A DNA stretch of 64,000 nt from Oryzias latipes (taxonomy: Eukaryota > Chordata > Actinopteri > Beloniformes > Adrianichthyidae), in NCBI RefSeq assembly GCF_002234675.1, contig NC_019862.2:20518160-20582159 (forward strand). Reading direction: 5' to 3'. Shown here piece by piece: positions 1 to 13,412 of this stretch. Position 1 is the stretch's first letter; each line of letters begins with the position of its first letter. Under the pieces are notes generated by a model, which saw only the letters and a program-made list of their open reading frames with translations, did not search any database and had not been told where the DNA came from. The translations under genes were made by a program, and so were the position numbers.

Positions 1-26
1 CTAATTGTACAAAACCTAAAATTATC

Positions 27-525
27 AGAATCAGAATCAGAAATACTTTATTAATCCCACACGTGGGAAATTTGTTTGTCACCATAGCAACTGACGGCAG
101 GAGGGGGGAAAAAAAGACTTAGAATGAAATAAAAAAACAAGAACAAAGAAAATGTAGCATAGATGCAAACATCAAAGTAGTAGTATAATTTAAAAAGCTA
201 TTTACAGAACAGTGCAGGCAAAAAGATGTGCAAAAGAAATGTGCAAAATAGAAAAAACACTAAATAAATAGATAATAAAAATGTGCAAAGGTTATCTTTT
301 GCATAGTGAGTTGTTGTACAGGGTTATTGCATTGGGTATGAATGATTTTTGGTACCGGGCAGTTTTGGAGCGGAGCTGTCTGAGCCTCCTAGAGAAGGAG
401 CTCCGCTGTTTGTCCAGAACAGGGTGAAGAGGATGCTCTGGGTTGTCCATTATTGAAAGAAGTCTGAAGTGACTTCCTCTCCATCACTGTTTCAAATGTG
501 TCCTGTTTGCAGCCAATGACAGAAC
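27..525 (-). mobile_element. LINE 3' end fragment, minus strand
   Basis: The left edge has the repeated hexamer CAGAAT followed by a motif which on the minus strand reads as a LINE 3' tail (GGGATTAATAAAGTA, then ATTCTG repeats). The sequence up to about 525 has no long open frame and looks like LINE 3' untranslated or degraded coding sequence. The family cannot be fixed by eye; CR1/L2/Rex1-type elements end in this kind of hexamer tail. Confidence 0.6.
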
Positions 526-526
526 C

Positions 527-590
527 TGCCTTACTATTACTACTTATTATTACTTACTATTACTACTATTATTACTTGTACAATAGCTAA
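527..590. repeat. ATT/ACT-rich simple repeat
   Basis: An imperfect run of TTACTATTACTAC-like words. It is low complexity and has no coding signal. Confidence 0.7.
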
Positions 591-599
591 TTGTTAAAC

Positions 600-1910
600 T
601 AAACAGACTAAACTAAACTGGGCATCCCTACCCTGAGACCCTCCATCTCAGCAAAGAAAAACTCAGAAAAAAACAGTATCTAGGGGAAAAAAAGTAAAAA
701 CCTCAGCAATGTACACATGAAGGAGGAATCCTCTCCCAGGATGGACAGGCGATGTACCAGAACTCCAAGAGAAGAATTCTCTTATCTAACACTACAACTA
801 CATGTTTAAATAGTGTAGCAAAGGGGCTTAGGAATGGGATGGGAATAGGCCGCCCTGGCCCGGTTTATGAAACCATATTCTCTCTGCTTAGATCTGCACA
901 GAAAAATCTACACTGGACAATAATTGAAAAAATTAAAATCATAATTATTCCCTCAAACTTCATTACAGTAGGTGAGGTAAGGGGACCAATAAGTTAAATA
1001 TTCTCTGATTACCAGCTAGTCTGGCAATAAGCCTGTCCAAAGAGGAATGTTTTAAGCCGAACTTTGAATGTAGAAACTGTATCGGCCTCTCTTACATGAG
1101 CTGGGAGCTTATTCCATAAAACAGGAGCTTGTTGGCTAAAGTCTCTACCTCAAACTTTATAAATTCTGGGAACCACAAGCAGTCCTGCATTCTGTGAGTG
1201 AAGTGTTCTGTTTGGGTGGTAAGGCACCATGAGGTCTTTAATGTAGAATGGGGTTATACCATGTAAGGCCTTAAATGTTAGTACAAGGATTTTAAACTTT
1301 ATTCTAGAATCAACTGGGAGCCAGTGAAGTGAAGCTAACACAGGAGTGATGTGATCTCTTCTGCTAGTTCCTGCTAACAATCTCGCAGCTGTGTTCTGAA
1401 CAAGCTGAAGACTTCTTAAGGAACTCTTAGGACATGCTGCTAACAAGGAGTTACAGTAATCCAGCCTAGATGTAACAAACGCATGGATAAGTTTTTCAGT
1501 ATCACTTTTAGATAATATAGTTCTGATCTTAGCTATATTGCGCAGATGAAAAAATGCAGTTTTACAAGTCTGTGATATGTGAGCCTTAAATGATAAATCA
1601 TGGTCAAATAAAACCCCAAGGTTTCTAACTGTGGAATTGGGGCTATACTTACACCATCCAGGGAGACTATCTGATCAGACAAAGAATCTCACAGGTTCTT
1701 AGGACCTAGTATAATGACCACAGTTTTTTCTGGATTTAGGACCAGGTACTTAATTGTCATCCAGGTCTTGATGTCTCTGATGCAGGCATTAAGTTTCTCT
1801 ATATGGTCATTCTGGTCAAGTTTAATGGATAAATACAACTGCGTATCATCCGCATAACAGTTGATTTTTCTGACACCCTTGAAAAACGTACAAGGCTTGT
1901 GTAGTTTCAA
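600..1910 (-). mobile_element. L2/CR1-like LINE, RT C-terminal part, frameshifted
   Basis: Read on the minus strand from 1910, the reverse-transcriptase core motif YADDTQLY is followed by the usual downstream block (NPEKT, then in other frames LDYCNSLL, LQLVQNTAARLL, HITPVLASLHWLPV). A C-terminal stretch like WNKLPAHVREADTVSTFK follows at about 1120-1050, and then an untranslated tail. At least two frameshifts break the frame, so this is a dead 5'-truncated copy. These motifs are typical of L2/Maui and CR1-group LINEs in fish. Confidence 0.85.
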
Positions 1911-2588
1911 AGAGTTTAATATGGTTTGTTATTGATGTAAAACAAACCAAAACGTTGCTAAATGTTTTAGATTTTTTGTTCAAGATCCTTGAAGTTATTT
2001 TTACAGAAATTGTTATATTGGATTTACTTTCAAGCTTTGCTTTATTGATGGAGTCATAAATCAGCACTGTGGGTACCCAACAATATGGAGCTTGAGCCCA
2101 GCACCATTCAGACTGATGAATCACTTGGGTGAGTTGGGAAACATTCTAGAAAGAACATTTTAAATCCAGATTTAAAGTCCATTCACTAAAAGAAACAGTT
2201 ATATAAAACAAAGTGAGTAAACCAGTAATTGTTTGCTTTTATTCATATACATTCAGGTGTGACCACCTAAAGAAAATGATGGCACAAAGGAAAACTTCAA
2301 CAGTATCTGTGATGCTACTGTTCCCCCTCACCCATCTATAATTTTCTAAGCATGTGGAGTTTGTCTTTCCATTCAGCCAACAAAATAATTGTTCAAAAAC
2401 TGCCAAAAGAGATAAGTTCCAAATATGATCATTGACCAGAGACAATGACCAGAGAAACCCCAAAACTCGCAAGAGATGCATGTCAGACTTTAAAGGGATG
2501 AACTTGCAAGTCAAATGGAAATATTCACAATCTTTGGATTTGAAGGAAAATCTCACTAAAGAACTGTAATGTAAGACATACCCTTTGT
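1911..2588. other. No recognisable feature
   Basis: AT-rich sequence with only short open frames and no recognisable protein motifs. I see nothing here. Confidence 0.5.
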
Positions 2589-2712
2589 TTCTCTTTTTTT
2601 TTTATACTACTGTATATTTTATATTATGTACTTTTCTCTTGTGTTTACTGCTATGGTAATGCAGAAATCGTGTGGGATCATTAAAGTACTTCTGATTCTG
2701 ATTTGTGATAGA
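2589..2712 (+). mobile_element. LINE 3' tail fragment
   Basis: Ends in a GGGATCATTAAAGTACTTC motif plus ATTCTG hexamers, the same type of tail as at the left edge of the window but on the + strand. It is a short remnant with no coding part. Confidence 0.6.
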
Positions 2713-3339
2713 ACAACAGATACAAACGCAAAGAAAACCCAAAGCTGGGAACAGTGACTTAAGTTCTTCAGAGAAAATAAACTGTGACAGCAAAAGAGAC
2801 AAACCTGAACTTGCACGTCACAAATAATTGACCGTAACAAAACTAAAATATAAACAAACTGAATCATACCCAGAAGAAACAAAGTGACATTTAAAGATCT
2901 GACCATGAAGAGAAGAAAACAGATTTGAAGACACTGAGGGTCATTGTCTAAGCAGATACAGCTGTGGGGACTAACTAAAAGCAGAAAAGTGAGCACTTAA
3001 ATGACACTTAAATCAGCCAAACAAAAGGAAACTGAACCAAATGACACAGATCTTTCCACTCTGTCAAGAGTATCTGAAGGTCTATAGGCATTTCTTATAG
3101 ACTAGTACCTTTTTCCATTTCCTCATATTTGCTTTGCATTTAGTAAGCTAGGTTCATCACAAAAGTCAGAATCCTGCCTGACTGAAATGCTTCATAAATC
3201 AATCGACACTATATGCCAAAAAATCTTCAATAAACTAACAACTTACGTTTGAAAGCCATGCTGCAAACAGGAAACAGGATTACTCGGGTCTTTCTTCTCC
3301 TCACTGCTGAATAAACAGTGACTCAGTTTGATATGTCAT
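2713..3339. other. No recognisable feature
   Basis: AT-rich intergenic sequence. Short open frames on both strands show no known motif. Confidence 0.5.
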
Positions 3340-4165
3340 ATGTTGTTCCTCAACTACAATGGGTTTATCTGTTATTACGATCTGGTGTGCCATTTTTTAT
3401 GGCTGGAAACCATTTTGGCTGATTGATGGCGTTCTGTCTTTATCAGATGGTCATGCATCATTTTGGAGTGTGGTTTTAACCCGAGGTCCGCTTCCATCTC
3501 CTTCTGAAGTTTGATGGCTCATTTTTATGACTCATTTTCAGAAAAAATAAGATTCTCTGTGGTCTCCAGTGTTGCAAGGATTTACTGCGATGTGGACATG
3601 GCTCACCAACAACCAAGACTGGAACTTTATCCGATGATCTGTGAACACTGCTGTGTGGTTTGGGATTCCAAGTACACACCAAACATGTTTTCTTTTTATC
3701 AAACAATCACCTGTTTAACTGACAACCCGTCCAAAAGTTGAAGTATACTTGGAACTGTACTCTTGCTTTTTCACCAAAGGAGGGATAATAAGCAGTTGCA
3801 AGTCAAAGACAAAGATGTGCATGATTTTTTTTATATCAATTCTTTTACTATCCATGTTTGTTATCTTCCAGCACATAATGTTGAAAACTTTAACTGTGGG
3901 GTTAAAGAAATCATTCCACCCAGAATAAGCGTGGAGCAACCCCGCACCCCCTTCCACTCCCCGTTGTTGAGAGCGGAAACAGCGAGCTTGTGGCCCACCC
4001 CACATCACAAATAAGCTCTTTTTTAAACTGCTTTTTTCTGTCTGCTCCTAAACCACAACAATTTAAATAAAGAAATGCAATTTTGAGTTAAATTTTCCTA
4101 ATGTGTTATCCATTGTCAAGGGATAAAAAGCCACAACAAAATTCTAAAAAAGCCAAAAACATGAT
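3340..4165 (+). repeat. Dispersed repeat family A, copy 1 (longest)
   Basis: The stretch around 3900-4165 (GTGGCCCACCCC block, then TCTGCTCCT, ACAACAATTTAAATA and AAATGCAAT words) reappears in diverged form at 12915-13160 and 19780-19930. No protein can be recognised. It is probably an old non-autonomous transposon or part of an old segmental duplication; each copy lies within about 0.5 kb of a TA-target MITE. Confidence 0.5.
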
Positions 4166-4665
4166 TCATCAGAGTGGATCTCTGGAGGTGTATTCTTTCT
4201 AGTTAAAGGCCTGGTAATGCTCAAAACTGAGAGCAGCAATCATCCTGTTATTCTTTATTTTATTTATTTTTTTCCAACAATTAGCAATTCCTTTGTGTTG
4301 TAGACCAGGTAGGTTTACAGATACAAAAAAATGAAATAATCATTGACTTGGATTTGTCTCTATTTTTGTCAAATTAATATGTCAGCCATTTTCTGAAAAA
4401 TGTAATGATGATGCCAGTAATTGTTTTAAAAAAGACATCAAGAAGAGAACAGGGAACAAGTCCTTCCTTCAAGTCCTTCAGTAAAATATAGTATAGTGGA
4501 TTCACTTTACTATGAAATATTTTCCACCCTGATCTTTTTCAAACTCAAATTAAGCATTATATTTTAGACTAAAAAAGATGAACTACAAGAAACTTCTTGT
4601 ACCAGAGGTAAACAGAAGTCAACATGGTGTTGGGGAGCCAACTATTAGTTCAAATAAAGAGTGTG

Positions 4666-4876
4666 TAACCCTTGTGCTATCCTAGGCACTTTAACATTGG
4701 GAGTTGGGTCATCTAGACCCCACAAGACAGTGCACTGAACCTTTTTTCTTCAATGATTTGTGCTCTTCACTGGTGTCCATGGATTACATGAAATCCTCTT
4801 CACCTTAATCCACCTTTGCTATGGTAGGGATAACAAGTCAATGTAAGGGTGGGGTCATAGGATAGCACAAGGGTTA
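4666..4876 (+). mobile_element. TA-target MITE, copy 1
   Basis: A ~207-bp element with inverted ends ACCCTTGTGCTATCCTA and TAGGATAGCACAAGGGT, flanked by TA on both sides (4666-4667 and 4875-4876). The same element occurs at 13209, 19407 (partial), 24636, 30145 and 31526. No open frame. Size, TIRs and TA target duplication fit a Tc1/mariner-type MITE; the parent transposase is not in this window. Confidence 0.85.
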
Positions 4877-6149
4877 ATGTGAGCTTATGGCACATTTACA
4901 GTTCCACAAATGGCTCCAAAGGTCAAGAATAGTCCAGGTAAATACAGAGTTCTGGATGTAGATCTATATTCACAGTATTAAGGTTAGAAAAGCAGCACAG
5001 TCCTGACCAGGAATGGTTCTCTGGCTTCTCCTGAACTCGACAGCTCCTCCGATCCACCAGCCTCTCTGTAAGCAGTAAGTTTGGTTTTTATCCATTCTGT
5101 CGAGCACAGCTATTAAAGGAAAATTGCAAGGGATCCAGAGCTGCATTACTCATCTGGAAAAATTCAACGGCATGTGGAAATGAAAGAAAAAGCAGCTCCA
5201 AGTGTCTGTTACATCATTGAACGTGTTGATTGTTCTCTGTTTACAGAAAACTGGCTGCAGCTGTTGGAAGCACTTCCCACATGCTGTCTGTGTTTCCTTT
5301 AATGCTTCAAAAAAATCTGTTTTATGGCCACATTTTAAATCAGCTCATGACGACATAAGGAAACCTTCCATCTTTGTGACTCAGTGACAAAGGAGTGTCA
5401 GTGCAGGACCTCCTCTGCCTCAGGATGACACCTCTGCCATGACGCCATGGTCAGAGCATCTTCCTGCTTCACACCTCCACTCTCCTTAGACGGGAACTAG
5501 AAAGTAAGCTCCAAAGAGACACGTAATTAAAGGCAGAAAAAGAAGGGCACCTTTAACAGAAGTTTAAAACTTATTAACAATGTTCTGCAAAGTTCTTTAT
5601 CCAATTTGGTGAAGCAAAGGTTAAGTCCACAATGTGCTAAACACAGCTGGAACATTTTATTAATGGGGGGGGGGGGGGTGGCAGAAAACTTTGGAAGGGT
5701 GGCAAATAAGAACATGTCATATAAAACATATCATTTTAGCTCCGCCCCTGGCTAAACGTAACTACTTAAACTTTGTTTTCTTGAGGAAGTTTTCCTTAAA
5801 TGTGTGCTTGGTTTAAATTCACAACAGAGTGAACACTTGACTGTTTTTGTCTTTATTGCTCTGCAAAGCTATAGAAGCAGCAAAGCATATGCACTCCCAC
5901 CTACAAGCTGATAGGATTTCCATTCAGTTGCAATGACATGGTGCCGTTTGCAACAAAGGAAACCAATGATGCCGTTGCTTTCTCAGCTGGGTATTATGCA
6001 ATATTGTCAAATGATAACAGTACTGCAGCAATGTCAGATATTTACAAGGAACACATCTGAGGATCAATCTCTCACTTAAATGTATGAAATTCTGCCCTTT
6101 TTAATGCGCCAATATTTAAGTCTCCTTTCTGTGCTTTTTAAAAAAACCA
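4877..6149. other. No recognisable gene; poly-G tract at ~5666
   Basis: Unannotated intergenic DNA with a homopolymeric G run near 5666-5678. No exon-like open frame flanked by splice sites was convincing. Confidence 0.5.
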
Positions 6150-6420
6150 TTTATATATTTTTTTAATATAAATCAATGACTTCTAGACAATTTGTTTATG
6201 TTTTATTTATTATCTATTGATTGTATTAGTGGTATGTGTGTGTTGGGATTTCATTTGTCTTTATTTATTATTATCCTAATAATTGCTATTATTAACAAAT
6301 ATTTTTTATTGTTTATTGTTTTATGTAAAGCACTTTGAGGTCCTTCTTAGCAGGAAAACTACCATGTAAAAAGTTAAATTGTTGACTTATTGAATAACAA
6401 AATAAAGGCTATTTTTTTCC
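6150..6420 (+). mobile_element. LINE/SINE 3' UTR remnant
   Basis: AT-rich sequence ending in TTATGTAAAGCACTTTGAGG, a motif typical of L2-type LINE 3' ends, followed by an A-rich end with AATAAAGG. No coding sequence. A weak but recognisable remnant. Confidence 0.45.
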
Positions 6421-9164
6421 AGGTTTTGTTGGTTTACGTTAAAATAGGCTTTTCTGGGTTTTATGCAACTAAAAACGGAACAAAATTGAAATTTGCTTAA
6501 ACACTAAAGGATGTTTAAAATGTTGTTAAGTAAACAATTAGATGATTTCGATAATGATTTAAAAAAAATCCATCCGTACGTTTGATAACAAAATTAAAGG
6601 GATTAGATTTTACATTTCTAAAAACTTTTTTACATTTCTCCTTATCTTAATTTCTGCAAGTCTTAATTCAAATGGTTTTGTTTTTTAAGGAGGAAACCAA
6701 AGGAAAAGGTGTGCTAATCCATTAAGAAAAAGTAGAAAATGTCGAGACTTGAAGTCATGATAAATAATTAATTTGGTATATTTTTTATACAGTCTATGTT
6801 TTAGTTTGTTTTGTTTTTCTTATCCTGCTTCTGGTCCTGAACTTTGGTTCTTTATCAATACATTTCACAACGCCTCCAGCGCAACAACCCTTGATGAATA
6901 TGGATATGTAAATACAAATGTTTTGTTCTCATCAATCCCAGTTGATCATATTTACGCTAAGATGCAGCTACTCCACAGTCCTCTAATACAGGGCTGCGTG
7001 TGGTTGACCACTTCCACACAAGAGCCGGCCTGGGCGGAGTCTCAAGTGAATGACCACTCATCACACAGCACAAACAAAAGTGGAATGTGAAAAAGCAAAT
7101 GCCCAGGAAAATTATAAATTGATATAACCATCTCAAATGGGAGCTTTGATGTTGTACAGCAGAGAACTTAAAGCATTTATGCTGAAGCGACGTTCACACT
7201 GCAATGCACGCTCAAGCAGTCACTTTCAATATAAATCTATGTAAATGCACATGAATGCAGGCTTCCACATTCAAAACTCTCCCATTTACATGTAGCTTTG
7301 CAACTTTCTATAACTGTGTTTGGACTCTACATGCAGAACATGTGGCCACTGAACGCGTGTTGCAGATTAAACCAGGTCAAACTTTGGCTAATCATGGACT
7401 CAGATTTGGTAGTGACATATGGATGGCGTCCCTTTTAATTCATGCGCCGACTTTTTGCCAATTGATCAAGGAGAAGAAAAAAAATAATTGTCGATTGTGC
7501 CCAACCGGAAACTATACGAAACCATGATTGTGTCCAAATTCCGTCACTACTCACTTCTTACTGCACTATATGGTGCACTCACTATTTTTTCAGGCTGGCC
7601 AAATCTTCAATTCCAAAATTAGTTGCTGGAAATTTTCCCAGAAGTCTCTGTAAAAAAAACAGCGTGCATCGATCCTCACTAGAATTGCAAATACAGACCA
7701 CAATGCATTGTGTGAAAAAAAATTTTTTTAACTCTTTTTTTGTTTTTTTATTTATTTTGTTTTTTATACAAAACATTCAAGTTTTCATCTGCAGGACACA
7801 GGAGATTCATAAATAGTCTTTGTAAAAATGTTTATATTTGTTAGGTTTTTACTTCAGGAAATTTGTGAAATTGGTCAAATTTGCACATTAGGAAAAAAAA
7901 GGTGGTGAGCACGGTGTCCGAATTGCTTTTAAAATCCAGGCACTAGATAGTCCCACACTATCTATTTTTTCTGTTAGAGAGGAAGGGAATTTTGACATAG
8001 CACAAGTCTTTCATGTATCGCAATAGAACTATGAAAGAAAAAGCTTGGAGGAAGATTCACAAGATTTGCAACACTTTAAATTCCACTTCCAATTGTTGGT
8101 GGTAAATATGCGCTAGTAAACAGTAGAACAAAAGAAAAAGAAGAAGACAGAGCCCCCTGCTTGTCCTGTGTGAAAACAATGGGCTAAATGCGCATTCAAG
8201 AACCTACATTTTAGGCTCGGCTGGAGTCTTTTATTTATTTATTTATTTTGGAGACAGTAAATAGTCGCAAAAGAGAAAAATTGTTCTTGACATGTCTTTT
8301 CTACATTTGACTTTGCATAGTGTTCTTGCGCTTTTGGCTTTGAAGAGCAGCACATCCAACCCAAACAGCAGAGCAGAATTTTCCGGGCTCGCCTAAATGG
8401 CCCGTGGCACAGAACACATGGTGCCTGTGTAAAGGGCTTCTGCAGTGATTGTTTACAGGTCCTGTCAGTAAGTCATTCATGTCCAGCAAATAATGAGCTT
8501 TGATGCGGCTACGTGAGGAACAGCATGCAGGTCCCGTTATCAAACGCAGGGGTTGCTGGATGGTCTTTACTTGCAGCTCTGATCATGGTGGCAACGCAAT
8601 GATGGATGAGTCATTACGATAAGAGTGTTTGGGAACAAAATCTGTGTCAAGTGCTTGGTGCTGTAACTCGGACTTGCTAAAAAAAACATTTGCTGCATGC
8701 TCGTTTGTGTTACTGCATGTAGAAAGATTAATCAGCTTATGAAGTCATGGTTGAACCCTCACTTTGCTATATTTCAGCACCCTGCATGATTTGCAGCAAT
8801 GATAGCTCAATTAATCTGTTTCAAGGCAATTTGAGTGAGCGTTGTTTCCAATTGCTCGTGCACATTGGTTTTCTTTTAAATTATTGTCTTTGTTTATGTC
8901 AAATTTCATGTTAGCCAGCCAGGTTTTGGACAAACTAGCACAAAGTCTAATATCTTGCTTGTTTCTACATGTTTTACCCCAGCTTCTTCACATATTTAGA
9001 TTCAATACTCCATTCCTAACTGGAGCATATAGATTAGAAGATGACTCTGGATTTCATATATGAAAAGTCACACCTTATTTACTTCGTTAAATCATAGTCA
9101 TCAATTCCTAAAAAACCTTTGTTTGTACCATGCTAACAATATTTTACGAATTTCATGAAATGTG
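6421..9164. other. No recognisable feature
   Basis: 2.7 kb of AT-rich DNA with a short TTTA repeat at ~8230-8250. Several 60-105-codon open frames exist but none shows a family motif or consistent splice context. Confidence 0.5.
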
Positions 9165-9500
9165 TTTCAGGGCTGCCCAGTGGTCAGCGGTCTCGCCTCA
9201 GAGCTTCAGACCAGTGCCCTGGTCTGAATCTTGGCTTAGCCCTTTCTGTGTAGAGTTGTGCATGTTCTCCTCATGGATTTTCTTTGGGTACTCCAGTCTC
9301 CTCCCACAGTCCCAAAACATGTTTACAAGTTAATTGATGACTAAATTGTCCATAGGTGTGAGTGGCTGTGTGGCCCAGTGGCAGACTGTCGACCTGTCCA
9401 GGGTGTGCCCCACCACGGTCAAACGGTAACTGGGTTGGCACCCCTTAACCCTGAGAGGGATTCAGCAGGTCAGAAAGATGCATGGATGGATGAATTTATA
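9165..9500 (+). mobile_element. tRNA-derived SINE-like repeat
   Basis: Begins with GGGCTGCCCAGTGGTCAGCG, resembling a pol III A box, and continues with the well-known fish repeat body (TTCTGTGTAGAGTTGTGCATG, CTCCTCCCACAGTCC, TTAATTGATGACT). It ends in an ATGGATGG-type tail. The B box is degraded. The same family is found on the minus strand in intron 3 of both His-rich fetuin genes. Confidence 0.7.
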
Positions 9501-12500
9501 AAACGTGTTTCAATCTTGCTATAACTTTGTCTCCTGACTCCTTGTTTCTTTCCCCATCCAAAGAAATCAGGGTTTCTGAAGGGTGGCATGCTTGACTTCA
9601 AACTGCCTGGTGCGTATATACCTTTTTCTTTGGTCAAATGCAATCATTGCTGCAACTCTGGGTTGCTATGAGGAGGATTCCAATTGAAATCAAACTTTTT
9701 CCTCAAAATAAAATGTCTTTTGCTGTACAGGTGCACAAATGTGCCATATACTTACACATTCTCTACCAAGTACATATTCATGTAATCCTGTCAAATCTTA
9801 AAAATGGAACATCAATACAGGTTTTTGTCATTAAAGTGGAAGCAGGGGTTCGCCATTCTGTGAAATATTACATGGGAATCACTTTCTACATCTATAAAAC
9901 ATCGTCTCAGATTTCTAAATGCCCTAACATTCAGAGAGCCAAAAGAACACTCTGCAGGGACACCGCTTAAGCTCTGATATTCATCCCCTCAGGAGCTGTT
10001 CTTCTCTGTCAAAGACGTGATGTAACGATGGAAATCAGCACATGGGTTCAAGAATACTTCTGAAAACCATTACGACTAGGAACAGTTCCCATGCTGAGAG
10101 AGAATTTTATAAACAAAGTGCAGTCACGGTGCTGCCTCTAGTGCACCTGTGTTCACTTAAGGCCGAGGCAAAGTGGAACACAGCGCTTTGCTACGACAGA
10201 TCAAACTGCACTCTTACGAGAAGGACAGGCGGCTGTGAGTCAGCGACGACGTGGGGCTGCTGGTGTACACGGGACCTGACGAACTTCACCTTTAGTGAGA
10301 CACCGGTGATGCTACGGTAAACAAAGCAGGTTTCAGGCCAACACACTTCGTCGCCCAGATGACTTCTACATCCAGGAAGGAACTGCTAGCTTTGGTAACA
10401 CAAATATTGTCATTGTGTTAGGGTGGCTCTGGAGTGACTCAAACATTTGCATAATAAATAAAAAACCTCAGTTATTCAATATTTCGTCCTTGCTTGGTCA
10501 CATTTGTTCCTTTGATTTGTGTGAGGAACCATAAATCAACCACTGTGCGTCAGAAAATTACAGCATAGTCTTGTTATCTAAACATGGACCAGTCCAGACC
10601 CCTTTGAAAAACAACCTTTAAACCAGACAGTTCAGATGACAGTTCATTGAAGCTAAATTAGGCTTTCCCATTATTATTACTATTATTATTATTATTTAAC
10701 ATTAGCGGTGCAGCAACATTAAGCAGGCTTTTATTACCTGTCTGACTTTGTGTTTCTTCTTCTCAGAGTGTTGGTGAAAAACACTTTTAGGAAATAAATA
10801 AAGTAAACAGCCAGGCCGCTCTGTTGCTGTGTGCAGTCTGATCTCAGGAGTGGTAATTATCTCGATTCCTCTCACAGTCGAAGGAGTCCTCCACAGCAGT
10901 GGATCTTTAAATTTCAAGTGAGGTTACATGTCTGCACTAGAGTGGAGAAATGAATCCCCACCAGAGAAATAATTGAGGAATACGCGTCACTTTGGAACTC
11001 ATGATCATGTGATCCAATTCACAGCTTCAGGTCGTATAGCTGTAGGATGCAAATCATTGTTTTTAAAGGCCAACTATCATTATCTGATGTCTTAGTGTGA
11101 AAATGTGGCTTTATGACAGTCTATGTCTTGTTTGTGGTCATCTTTGCTTAAGAGATAATCTTCATTCAACGTGAATTCAGCATATACTTTTAATCATAAA
11201 CTAAACCTAAATTGTGATACACAGCATTTTCTACATTTCCTACGGTGTAAGATGTAATAAAAGTAATTTTGAGCAAAAATTGACAAGAGGAAAAAAAAAA
11301 TCAAATCAGATTGTATTTGAAGGTATTCTTAGTTTATTTCTAAACATAGAAACAAAAAGATCAAGTAAAGCCATTTGGAATAAAAGTTGTAGGTCCTGCA
11401 CCTAAAGAACTTAGATAAATGATTAACAAATGTGAATAAAACCAGCATAAAGTTTAATGATCATTTAGGACCATATGTTTTTCCACATTCTTTGTTCTCT
11501 TATAATTCCCTTTTTTCATAATTACTATTGTATGTCATAGTCCAAGACTGGGTTATACCAAGTAAGCCTAAAAGACCGAAGGATCCAAAAAGAAAAAGGA
11601 AGGGATGAAATGTAACTAATGCTTATATTAACAATATTTACATGGACACAAAGAGTCATTACCTAATCAGTGCCACATGTCTTCAGCCTTTTCATCCATT
11701 TAGCTAAACTGCAGTGTTCAATCAACTAGCTTCAGTTAGCTAATCCTCAGAAGAACATTGCCTCTAAGTAAAAACACACACAAAAAAGGCCCACACATTC
11801 AAACACACATCATAAATGCTGTGTTATTTCCAACCATCCATTGTTGATCATTAAAAATAAACATTCATTGTCTCTTTTCAAATATGACAATATTTAGCAA
11901 GTTTATATATCACATTGTTAAAGTAAAAATATTTTTCATCCAAACTAAATTCATTGTTTTGTGCACAAACCTGTGTCCCAGTTAAGGTATCTTTAGTTTG
12001 GGTTGTGCTACAAGATTCTAATGACACAGAGTCTATGCAGTACCAGCTGGTTGAAGTCAAATATCAAAGGATGTTTGTCCAGGGGCTTTCTCCACATTTG
12101 TTATTTTGTTTTAAAAAAAAAAGTTTAAGTCCAAAACAATACGTTTCAGAGACAATTCAAATAAGGAGCTGTGGCGCCTGCAAAAATATCAGATCTTTTC
12201 AACTCAAAACATGGTCTAGCTTGAAAGTCATGACACAGCAGTGTGGAACCAGGCTGGTGACTATTGTGAATAAAAAATGCCAAACGTTTTGGGCTGAATG
12301 TTCCTTCCATAGTCTGTTGTTGAATAATTGATCATTTGATAAATAATAAATCTATTTTGTTTCTGCAGAATACAGTCATACATTCTACAAGACAAGAACA
12401 AGCAAGGCACAAAAGATGGTAACTTTTCAAGCTTTAGATTTGTTACAGTTTGGCAATGTTCCAACACAGAAACAATCCACCAAACACTATTATGTACTTT

Positions 12501-12839
12501 TGTGATAAGCTTCCAAAATTCCATACCACTGACCAAATGAACCAAGGGAAACATTACAAAGAAAGAAGGCTTTACATCAGATGCCATGACTCAACTACAA
12601 ATCAAGAACCTTCATTGACTTAGTGACCAAACAAAATCATTGAGTGGCTTTTTAGCTGGATTTTTCCAGCAGCACACATCAAGCGGAATTACATCTTTAA
12701 AAATATACGACGTGTTTTTCTTTTTGGGACAGTACATTTTAGAAAACTTATAGTCCCACTCCAATCATCTTTTAATCTCTTTTAAATGCATTCCCCGTGG
12801 TATTCTGATTATGATTAAAATAAAATGAAAACCTGTGTC
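9501..12839. other. No recognisable gene; ATT microsatellite at ~10672
   Basis: 3.3 kb of intergenic sequence. A short ATT repeat lies at 10672-10696. Open frames up to 125 codons on either strand show no recognisable domain. Confidence 0.5.
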
Positions 12840-13170
12840 GTTTTCTTAGACTTAGTTTCTGTAGAGTAGTATTAGTTCATCAGAAATTCTCCTCTGAGTT
12901 ATGAGAGGAACGGTCGGCATGTAACAACCCCGCCCTTCCCGTTGTCGACAGTTTGGTGCACGAAAGTTGTGGCCCGCCCAAAGTATTTGCTACATGACAA
13001 ATTTTTCCAACCACGTTTTTCATCTACTCCTCATTCACAACAATTTGAATACAGAAATACTAAGAAATGCAATAATCAGCCTAAATTTCATAGTATATGT
13101 CCTCCATTATCAGAAACATGCCACAAGAACATGTTAAAAACACAATCTTCACAAGAGTGGGTCCTTAAAA
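12840..13170 (+). repeat. Dispersed repeat family A, copy 2
   Basis: Shares words with the copies at 3340-4165 and 19553-19950: AACCCCGCCCTTCCCGTTGT, GTGGCCCGCCCA, ACAACAATTTGAATA, CACAAGAACATGTTAAAAAC. Non-coding. A TA-target MITE follows 40 bp downstream. Confidence 0.55.
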
Positions 13171-13208
13171 ACAACTTTAAACAACAGTTCTTTGTTTAAG
13201 TTGTATTT

Positions 13209-13412
13209 TAACCGTTGTGCTATCTTAGATGACCCCACCCTTCCATTGACGTGGTCTCCCTACTATGACAAAGGTGGATAAATGTGGAAAGATTTCATGT
13301 AATCCATGGACACCAGTGAAGATCACAAATCATTGAAGAAAAAAGGTTCAGCGCACTGTCTAGTGGGTCTAGATGACCCAATGTTAAAGTGCCTAGGATA
13401 GCACAAAAGGTA
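13209..13412 (-). mobile_element. TA-target MITE, copy 2
   Basis: The same ~200-bp MITE as at 4666, in reverse orientation, with slightly mutated ends (ACCGTTGTGCTATCTTAG and GATAGCACAAAAGG). TA lies at both borders. Confidence 0.8.
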